From contig JASJOG010000203.1 in the NCBI GenBank assembly GCA_030142905.1, forward strand, positions 186,001-250,000: DNA of 64,000 nucleotides, in the 5' to 3' direction. Positions 55,442 to 64,000 of this stretch are shown one piece after another (positions within the stretch are counted from its first letter, which is position 1; each line of letters starts with the position of its first letter). The notes below the pieces were generated by a model that made no database searches, was not told where the DNA came from, and saw only the letters and a list, made by a program, of their open reading frames with translations. The translations under genes were made by a program, and so were the position numbers. Source of the DNA: Heliopora coerulea. Its lineage: Eukaryota > Cnidaria > Anthozoa > Scleralcyonacea > Helioporidae.

Positions 55442-58400
55442 TCACGTATCTCTGAGGATGATTCTGAAATAATACCTTCTTGTCAAGTCTCTTTCTTGGT
55501 GGATCAGTCTTAATATACTGTGGCTAATGCCACATGATTTTACTCATTAAGGGAACACATACTGCTGGGAAAAGCTTACAACTATCTCAGTTAACTCTTT
55601 CACTGGAGGGAGAACAATCTGTCAAAACTTACAAGAAGAGACATTGACCTTTTGAGCGATGGGCTTTGGTCCGAAGGAACTGTGAACGTTTTTCCAATGA
55701 ATGGCCTTCACTGAAAACCTCAGTATCTCCTGTCATAAGTTTTGGCTGTTTCATCCTCCTTTTGGCTTTCTGTTAGTTTATTATGGCTAACATCAGACGA
55801 TTTTACTCATTAAGGGGACACATCTTGCACGGAAAAGGTTAATCCTTCTTCAGTTTCTCTACTTGCCCAACATTTTCTTTCCAAAAATATCCTTATCAAC
55901 ACGTGCCACACGTTTCATGTCCACTCCACCACGTGCCAAATGATGAAAGAAGGACACGTGTTGTTATCCACAGTGTAAAAACAGTAATTGTGGAGTTTAA
56001 CAGCTGTGCAGGAAGATAAATGATTTCACCATGCGGTCATGTTGTTGTCAAGTGTCCTTAAGAACGAGGGTTTTACCGTCACAAGTCGCTTGGATTAAGT
56101 TTGCGTATCTTATCCGGGCTTACGTCCAAACGAGTGAACATTCTTTGTACAAATGAATTTAACTTTTATCCAATGAAATAGAAAAGGCTTACAGGAGTGA
56201 AGGTAGTGTACAGCCTGAAAACACGAAAATGACGAAACTAACTTTCTGATCGAAGGTCCTTTGACTGAGTGAACAGCAGTAAAAGAAGGTGGATAACTAA
56301 CAATTCAGCTAACAAAATTTAAGTCACGTTTTTGAAAGCATAGATAGCTTGTTCACTCACTTAAGACATCCATCGGCAATCCGCCCTTTGTATAACTGAC
56401 TTCTGGCGGATTAACAAGTTTCACTAAGGTCGAGTGGTACAGGCTTAGCTGTGGTTTGATTTTTCAGCAATCATACTGACTTATACTAACAAATGTTCTA
56501 CCTTAGCGGCAGCCTAATTATATCCGTAGTTATTAATGAACATGAGATACAACTACCTTAGCAGTAGCTTTAATATATGCATGGGAACTGATGAACATGA
56601 CATGCGACTACCCTTAGCAAGCAATATCTCCAAGGTGGCATTTGCGTACATCAATCGAACCAACACACATCACTATTTAACCTTAGTTTGCGCTACGCAG
56701 TGCACACCTCTTTATTAAACGTTCACTGAAGTTTCGATTGTATTCAGTTTTTCCATTAGATGATTCTTCATGTTTGATACTGCTCAAGAGCGTGCCCATT
56801 TCTAATGGTCAGGAACTGAGAAAGTCAGACCGGTGGTATCGCTTCATGTCATTTCCGTGACATGTTTGGTCGGTAGACACTGCACACCTGCGCCAAATGT
56901 CGATCTCAAAGAAACACCCCATGGAGAAACATAAAAATTCAAGGTAAATTTTGCACTATTGTGATAGAACATTAAATTCTTGGAATGTTTATTTTGTCTT
57001 GTATCTGGAATCTAATTCTCGTAAATAGTTTAAACGGCGGCGAACGTCCCATTGATAAAGTTTACTCCAATGGAGCCGCGCCCAGCGCATCCTTTCCATA
57101 AACAGCTCACACTAATCGTGACTATTATAATAGGCCTTTCGCCGTTCTCCTTTAAATTTCCGTTGTTTGTTTTATCCTGTCAAAGCACCAGAAACACCTG
57201 GAGAAAATTAAAATCCAATTAATGACCGTCTGAAAGGTTATAGGTCCCGATGATGACAATTATAGGATGTCCTCATGTCGTAGCCACCTAAATAATATCT
57301 TCCTGCACTGGCAGTTCCTTACATCGGTCTTTTGCCGCGTGAAGAAAGTTTATTAGTCGTGGTTCGAGTACCTAGTACCTCACCTCAATAACATTCAGTT
57401 AACGTCAGGAAAATTGTCACGAGCACAAACTATTAAAATAATTTAAAGGAATCATTTCCCTCAACTATCAAAACCAAACCATGAAAAACCTGCACTCGTT
57501 TGAAACAGTAAATGAAAGATATGTTAAGCGCGGTAAAATAATAATCATGTGACCAGCCACGTCTTTAGTTGAGATCAAAAGGTCTGAAGCTTAAACTTTC
57601 TAATATTTTGTGTACTTTAGTGGGATTTAAACTGACATCGTAGTCAGAATTTGAACCTATGTTGTTCCCAGCTCGTTCAACTGTGGTTCGAAAATTTCAA
57701 AGCTGCCAACTTGAAATCTTCTGAATCTTGAAATCATTTTTTTAAGATGGCTTTCTCTTTTTGCACCAGAAGTGCACCATTGGAATTCCACCTCGCGTGT
57801 TTCCGAGTACGATTCTAAAACAGAATCAAACACTGTCTATTCTCTGGCTGTATTTAGTGTTTAATATTTGTCAACTAAATGAATGAAATTTTCACGTATT
57901 CCTCGATTGGCTTCACAGCTCAGTATGACGAGCAGCTTCATTAGACGTCGAAGTTTGTGCGTCGAAGTTTCCTTCTCGGCTTAACGTATCAATTATGGTA
58001 AGCAGTGAGGTATTGTCCCTTGATGAAATTTTCCCACATGTTAGCCCTGTGAAGCCCTGAGGATAATTGTGACACGGATTCAAAACACTGCAGCTTTCGA
58101 GATTGATTTTAAAGGCACGCAACGTTACCGCAATTACTGAATACCACTGAAAAGGAGAAACTTTTAAGGCAGATTTAGATGTTAGGATAAGAGTTGCGGT
58201 TAAGCATTAAAAACAATAAAACAAGGCTACGATTTGGTCTCGGGTCTCGCCAGCCTGTAGTTTGACTGGGATTCTTTTTCTCAAATTTAGACATCTGGAA
58301 TATTCTTCTCGAGTATCCCATTTAGTTTTCACGCAATAGTGCAATGTTGTTCTGTGCTATTTCGAACTTTAAGTTGATAAAAACTTTAATTCTTGTCCGT

Positions 58401-58915
58401 CAATTGTTGAGTAGGCAAAGCAGCATTCCTGAAAGTATTCTTCCGTTTACACTGTGGAAGAGCTAATTTGTTTTGATATTTTGGGGTAAGCATGTCGCCC
58501 TGAGGTTGATTCAAAACGATTGGATTAAAAGGGCCACGAGTGTTAACTCAAAGTGATGACATGTTAACAATTGGCGATTAAAGTGTAATCAAAGAGTAAA
58601 ACCAAGGCGTGTGAATGTGGAATCCTTTTGTAAACAGAACACAACACAGTCCTTTCCGTCCCTTCCTGGATGATAAAAGGAGACACGCGTTGCACCTAAT
58701 CTTTAAAATATCTTGCCAGATAACCCGAAGTTAACTTTTCACGGTCACGCTAATTAAGCCCTGTGGGTCATCACATTTTCAAGGACTCTAAAGTTGTGTT
58801 GAACGGTTATCCCAGAATGAGTTAAGGGGAAATGGCTGGCATGTACTCTTTTGATGAACTGGATTGTCAAAAATCTTTAAAATGGGCCTCCACAAGTATC
58901 AATAATGTTGTTTCT

Positions 58916-59304
58916 GAGATGATAGATGAACGATCGTCAAGCTTCATCCCCAGAAAAACGATTTCCGAGCCCCAGACGGGGATCGAATGCGCAACTTTCT
59001 GATGACCGGTGAGACGCTCTAACCATTGAGCTACCAAGACTCAGATGGAGAGCGAAGGTGCAAGGTCGACATATGTGCGACCTGAGCGGAAGCCACTATA
59101 TGTTAATAATGAGTGAGTAAAGTAAGTAACTATCTGAGTCTTGGTAGCTCAATGGTTAGAGTGTCTCACCGGTCATCAGAGGGTTGCGGGTTCGGTCCCC
59201 GTCTGGGGTTCAGAAATCGTTTTTCTGAGGATGGAGCTTGACGATCGTTCACCTATCATCTCAAAATATGTCCAAACTCTCATACTTCTAAAAATATAAA
59301 TTTC
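58916..59304. mobile_element. inverted dimer of a tRNA-derived SINE with 14-bp target duplication
   Basis: Left arm 58916-59046 and right arm 59132-59262 (131 bases each) are near-perfect inverted copies around an 85-base spacer. The right arm has an A box (TGGTAGCTCAATGGTTAGAG) and B box (GGGTTCGGTCCCCG) at tRNA spacing; the left arm has the same on the minus strand. The whole unit, including a 42-base AT-rich 3' extension, is flanked by identical ATAATGTTGTTTCT at 58902-58915 and 59305-59318. That is a target-site duplication of the size made by LINE machinery, so the dimer was inserted as one piece. Confidence 0.82.
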
Positions 59305-59318
59305 ATAATGTTGTTTCT

Positions 59319-62300
59319 ATTAGATAAAACAAGACGTACATAACCTAAGACGCACGAGGCACAAGAACTGTGATCACGTTCCTCACAAGCCTCGTCTAAA
59401 GGCTGACCCACTCGGTACGGTTGACATACAGAATGGTGGTTCACTCGCCCTGACATGCGATTTACTCGTGAGAGTCTTCATGACGTATTCCATGCAACAT
59501 TAACAAACGAATCGTAGGGAGGAATTGTGCTCTTTAGGGATGATCGGATGCGTCAGACGACAGTCATACGGTGTAAATAAGTTTTAAGAGCTGACCTACA
59601 CAGTGCCATTGTCACATACGATTGTGCATCCTGATGTATGCGATTCAGTTACCCGAATCTTTGGGTGGTTTTGCGACATTCGTGAACGAATAGCAAGCAG
59701 GAATTGCTTTCCTCATGTACGTATCAAATGCTCTAAAGTGTGGAAGGTGCTACAAGAATCAGTTTGCGGTCATGTAAGCCGTGCTTGACTTATTTCTGTC
59801 GTGGAAAAAATAAATGGTCCTGAAGTTTATGGACTCATTCATTTCGAAAACTGACAATTTGAAGGTGTTTTATGGAAGTGGAGGGTGGATTTTGATGGAG
59901 ATCCTGATTGAAAGTAAAATGCAAAACTGTCCCATGTCTGTCTGGTGGTTGGCTAAAACATTTTGAGCAAAACTAAATCAGTAAAATAAGAAAAAAGTCT
60001 GTTGCTTGATAGGTAAAATGGGAACTGAGAGAAAGGACCACGATAGATATGAAAGTTCAAAGTACCAAACAATCATATAAAACCAGAGTGATCCATTCGC
60101 ACTATTAAACGATCTGTAAAAAGCTAAAAATTCGAGGAACTGCTAAACCAGAAAATAGAAGTACTAATGTTTCGAATGAAGATTCTTTCTGACGTCTCAC
60201 TACAGCAATGAGCCTTCGTTCTTTTAGTTTTTACACGGTGGATAAGGATTTAAAGTAATTTCAAAAACATTTCCATAAAAACCGCAAGGAACAAACTGAA
60301 AGGTTCAATACGCCATAGATTTACTTTATGTCGCACAGTTTATTTTGTGTTATGATGACAATATCTCCGGTTTTCCAAATAATTCCACGAAGCATGCCCA
60401 AATTTCGGATACATTGAGAAAGCAGAAAAGTTAACACCCATCTAGCAGCCAGCATTTTGTACCCACTTTTTCCCACTAGTTTAAAAGATCGTTCCAATGC
60501 TCTACTTTTGAATGAATTCTTCCGCTCTAAGGCATTTTTCCCAGCAAGAGTGCCTGACAGGAACTGACAGCAGCCGACTGGTGAAGCCTAATTCTGAAAA
60601 TGTCCTTCCTTTCTTTACAGTAAGTTATCTACTTCCAACTTTCTGTCACTGTGTCTCAAAACAAAATGAAGTAAATAGGTCTTCAATTTATTCTGAATTT
60701 CAGTTGCCAGGGACTGCTATACCCATTAAATAGTTGGCAGTCGAGACCAACTTCATCTGTCGGTAGAACATTCAAGAGGAAGACAATATGGCGGTCGAAG
60801 GGTTGTTTTAGTTTGTGGTTTGTGACTCGTATTGAACATGCTTCCCGCTTTGTGGTCGTTTTATTAACACTAACCCACGCGGTCCCAAAAACCAAATATT
60901 GTTCCCTGGTTTTGTGCTTATGACACTCAACACATCCCATGTATATGTATAGATGCAAATTTTCTGTCGAATGTGAATTGCAAAGTATCTCTGCCTTCTC
61001 TTTTATGATTTATCGACGAGTAATTTGAATTAAGTACGGCTGGCGGTTTGCTGGGAGCAGTTGTGCTCAAATTGTCGTTACGAGCTGAGCAGAAATCTAA
61101 ACGAGGAAGGAGACAAACTTAGTTTTTTGTTGACCCAGCCAGTGATTTAGATAGTAAGTGATCTTTCGTTCTTTGATTTTGTTCTTAGTATTACTGTTCG
61201 GTAATCTTTCAACACTTAAATGTTTCAGTGGGTTTGCTTATCCTCAGAGACTTTGTTTCAACGGCAAGTTGGTTAGCTACTTGCTCTGCTTCGAATTGTC
61301 TTCCCATGAGTATCTGTCTTGTGTTTATACTATTGGCAGATATTAACTTTTCGTATAAACAATGCCAGTGTTCTCGCGGCGTCACTTCAGTTTTCTGACT
61401 ACGTGGCAAGCGATCAACTTTGCCACAGCGTTTGGACAAACGCAGTATCAAATACGGTTGAGTTTTCTTTTCGTCTTTTTCCACTGTGATGTATTCCCGA
61501 AATCTTCCCTACACAGACCTTTCCCCTGCTCCGAAGACCTTGATTGCTCCGAAGAGATTTTACGTAATTTTTGTTCGTTTCGACTGCCGTGGCTTGGTAC
61601 ACTTCTGGCCCTTATTAGTCAGTGGATTACGAATTCGATTTATCTGGGCTATTTTGCTAACAAAACTTAGAAATGGTCTCCGTATTGATTCTCTTGACCT
61701 CTTAAAACATGTATTCACCCGCAGGTTTTGCTTTCATTTATGTTTGCCACGAATTCAATCCATCTTCACCGGGGTCTTAATGGACATTTTAATACCGATC
61801 CCAAACTTGCTGTTGCCGTCTGAAATTTTATGTAAACCTTTAATATTTCATAACCTCAGAACACCTGCACCTAAATGTTATTAATATCTTTCAAAATGTT
61901 GCTTTTTTCATCGGAAAGTTTTATTTCAAAAACTAAACTATGATTCGTTCAAGATACGGATATTTTTTATTTCTTTCCTCATTTCTAACTGATAATTGGG
62001 GTGGCCGCGTTTTGTTCAGGGGCTTTCATTGTTCTCAGAGCATAAGTTATGTTAATTATATGTTTTGCTAGCCCACACAAGTTAGCTTAAAGTTTCCTTG
62101 TCCAATTAATCTTGAAGTCTTAAAAAGAAGATTGTCTTGGCTTATTAATCATTCTGAACATGTTTCCCGATAAATATTCCGACAAAACTCTTTCGCGTCT
62201 GTTTACAGAGTATATAAAGGACTTTTTGGTTGGCATATGACAACCTCGTCTGCCTTTGGCAGTATGAGGGCAGGAGTGCTTAGAAACCAGCGACGTGTGA

Positions 62301-63246
62301 CCACTGAAGAATTCTAAAATGTCTCCGTCCTATGTTTGTTGCTTGAGCTTGATATTTGGTGTCAAAGGTTTTCTGTCAACAGTTCAGGGTTTAAGGACAC
62401 TTGAAGAAAGCGAGCTTTAACACCTTTTAAATTTCACTTGTTGTAAAGTAATTTCCTTTCGGAGCGAGAAGTTGAGTGACAGCTCTAAAACAATCGTTGA
62501 TCTTAAAAGATAAAGGAATAGCTTACTTTTGCTATTATCTTACTTGGAACGGAAGACAGATTTCTTCGGTTCAAGGCGAACCTTTTAATTCAAATTCAAC
62601 ATTTTCAAGCGGTATTGCGGCTTTTCATTAAAGTTGTTTACAAAATCCCAATGACTTAAGTCTAGCTTCCGCTGCCTTATTCAAAGAGAGGATTCATTTC
62701 TCGTTGGTAATTTTGGCGTAAAATAAACAGAGCAAGACGGGCGAATCAAAATCCCTAAGCACAATATCCGAGTGTTTTGCTCGTAATCCATCAATCAACT
62801 AATAGCTTTTTGCGCACCGCCCACATAGACATCAAACAAAGCAGAATATTTAAGTGTGGGCGAAGACAGGACTCCTGCTTTGTATTCAATTTTCTTTCCA
62901 TCACAATTGCACAGGGCAGTCAGCTCATTATTAATTCGGGTAATGAGTTTTTCCGAAGACAATAAACGCGTAAGGCATACGACCAATAAAACACGTTGTA
63001 CATTCACGTCATTTCCATTATCTTGGCGCCTTAGACTTGCCCGTGGTCGCTGATTGGGTGGAGATAACATTTGGCCAATCAGAACTCATCACCGGGCGTG
63101 CCGTGTGATAAATTAACATTTAATGAGATGTCACTCAACACCACATTTACCAATCACATGTCGCTAACTCCACACGCACTCCGAACACGTTGTATCTGGC
63201 TAGCGGCAAAAAGCTGAGAGAGCGCATTGATTCGGCTGGAAGCAGA
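59319..63246 (+). other. upstream region of the POU gene, no confident gene
   Basis: Numerous short open frames, none with family features. TATATAAAGG at 62211-62220 is a good TATA box about 1.0 kb before the POU start codon. A 33-codon open frame (62319-62420) lies downstream of it and is treated in the findings. The last 150 bases before the ATG are GC-richer and lack a TATA motif at standard distance. Confidence 0.45.
62211..62220 (+). promoter_or_regulatory. TATA-box-like motif upstream of the POU gene
   Basis: TATATAAAGG in a less AT-rich context. It could start a long 5' UTR for the POU gene or an independent transcript carrying the small ORF at 62319. Confidence 0.35.
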
Positions 63247-64000
63247 ATGGCAGCTAGTCAGCCTGCTAATACATATTCAACTACTGTTATTACTTCTTCG
63301 AATGAACACCAGCCAAGAATGAATTCTCCCCCAACAAGCATGGGACCTGTAACAACCATTGCTTACATGCGGGACGATACGTCGAAGGCGATGACATTCG
63401 AGAATCTCAGTCCTCAAGCACAGAACGCACAGATCGGCGAGACTCGAATCGGTCCGTCGCTGACAACGTTAACTACACCTCATCAATGGGTCGTCACCGA
63501 CCAGCAAGGAAACTCCGTTGGCTGGCCTACAAATGTCGTGCCAAGCACAACTGAGATGAAGCCGGTTATACGAGAAGACGGCAGCATTATGACTACTTCT
63601 GCAGCTCTGCAGAACCACAGGCCGTTGTCAAACAGCAACGTCATTATAGATCAAGCGAGATGGACGACTATATCTCATGCCCCGATGGCCAATCCAGGGG
63701 AACACACAAGAATTCAAATCAACCCAGCCATACTTTCCCCACATGTGAACTTCGCAACTCTTAATGGAAATGTTCAACCGTCGACTCAATTGGCCCTTCC
63801 GACAAACGGTCAACAAATGCGCGACACAAACCTGTCCATTGTGCCTTCCTCTGAAAGTTCCCCCACCATCGACAACACACCGACTTCTGATGATCTCGAG
63901 CGCTTCGCGAAAATGTTTAAGCAAAGGCGAATAAAACTCGGATTCACTCAAGCAGATGTTGGTCTTGCTTTGGGAACACTCTACGGGAACGTGTTCAGCC
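63247..64000 (+). CDS. POU3: class III POU homeodomain transcription factor (5' part, cut by window edge)
   Basis: An open frame of 251 codons runs to the right edge without a stop. Residues 1-212 are a low-complexity Thr/Ser/Pro/Asn-rich N terminus, as usual in POU activators. From residue 213 the sequence is [20 protein letters not shown], then [19 protein letters not shown], the start of the POU-specific DNA-binding domain. The [11 protein letters not shown] sequence and the DDLE start are diagnostic of class III (Brn1/Brn2/Brn4/Oct6); other classes differ at these positions. The rest of the POU-specific domain, linker and homeodomain lie beyond the window. No intron so far, matching the intronless coding regions common in class III genes. 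In animals these factors act in neural and sensory differentiation. The ATG is the first in frame, with the context AGAATGG. Confidence 0.94.
   Translation, partial: MAASQPANTYSTTVITSSNEHQPRMNSPPTSMGPVTTIAYMRDDTSKAMTFENLSPQAQNAQIGETRIGPSLTTLTTPHQWVVTDQQGNSVGWPTNVVPSTTEMKPVIREDGSIMTTSAALQNHRPLSNSNVIIDQARWTTISHAPMANPGEHTRIQINPAILSPHVNFATLNGNVQPSTQLALPTNGQQMRDTNLSIVPSSESSPTIDNTPTSDDLERFAKMFKQRRIKLGFTQADVGLALGTLYGNVFS

Larger units (their letters stand above)
52924..58901. other. gene-poor region with simple and interspersed repeats
   Basis: No protein-coding gene supported. Contents: a TTTA/TTTATTTG microsatellite (53550-53672), several copies of the 100-bp palindromic repeat (54603-54703 complete; pieces near 54985-55060, 55505-55575, 55785-55845) and an inverted SINE-like pair (55100-55441). 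From about 56000 the sequence is less repetitive and could contain distal regulatory DNA for the POU gene, but I can point to no specific element. Confidence 0.5.

Noticed and set aside
59135..59215. Functional tRNA gene
   Set aside because: A and B boxes are good, but the anticodon stem does not pair and the sequence is one arm of an inverted SINE dimer with a retroposon-type target duplication.
61362..61884. Overlapping 91-132 codon open frames
   Set aside because: Both strands are open in several frames with no motif, hydrophobic signal or splice logic. Treated as upstream non-coding DNA of POU3.
63628..63951. Minus-strand 107-codon open frame
   Set aside because: Antisense shadow of the POU3 coding sequence.
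1..64000. CRISPR arrays, bacterial operons, rRNA or phage genes
   Set aside because: Nothing of the kind was seen. Gene structure and repeats are those of an animal nuclear genome.

Overview
This is an intron-rich, AT-rich animal nuclear genome segment. There are no bacterial operons; genes have GT-AG introns, polyadenylation signals, and many short SINE, MITE and LINE relics. The gene set (a class III POU factor, COQ3, PNISR, UPRT, an SH3BGRL-like protein, TGF-beta ligand pieces, several death-effector-domain proteins) and the repeats suggest an anthozoan cnidarian, probably a coral or sea anemone. The organism call is inference.

Layout. 0.47-0.87 kb (+): C-terminal exon of a divergent TGF-beta ligand whose other exons lie off the left edge. 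9.0-12.9 kb (+): a two-exon gene with a signal peptide and a TGF-beta/BMP prodomain that stops before any mature ligand. 22.8-16.1 kb (-): complete seven-exon PNISR, an SR-like splicing protein, carrying a large His/Gly tract. 24.75-27.6 kb (+): complete five-exon COQ3, divergent from PNISR. 28.1-33.4 kb (+): complete eight-exon UPRT. 33.9-51.6 kb (+): five intronless paralogues, each with an N-terminal death effector domain (DED) and two membrane segments. The array is interrupted by RT relics, a decayed LINE (38.0-41.0 kb) and a three-exon SH3BGRL-like gene (41.6-44.2 kb). 52.6-52.9 kb (-): a small cupin. 53-63.2 kb: no convincing gene, only repeats, including two inverted tRNA-derived SINE pairs. 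63.25 kb to the right edge (+): the start of a class III POU gene, cut inside the POU-specific domain.

The main novelty is the DED-two-TM array. DEDs are normally found in soluble caspase-8/FADD/FLIP adaptors. Here five tandem single-exon genes encode a DED carrying the RxDL signature, a linker, a Cys-rich juxtamembrane motif, a two-helix hairpin and a variable tail. They fall into two subfamilies (genes 1-2 and 3-5). They could be membrane-tethered platforms or decoys for death-receptor/caspase-8 signalling. I know no described family with this architecture, but I could not search.

Secondary novelties: two reduced TGF-beta genes, one ligand lacking a knot cysteine and one prodomain-only gene; possible ancient linkage of POU3, COQ3, PNISR, UPRT and SH3BGRL, which from memory map to human 6q14-16 and Xq13-21; and a SINE inverted dimer bounded by a 14-bp target duplication.

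Exon coordinates were derived by hand from splice signals and reading phase. All introns assigned to the five multi-exon genes keep frame.
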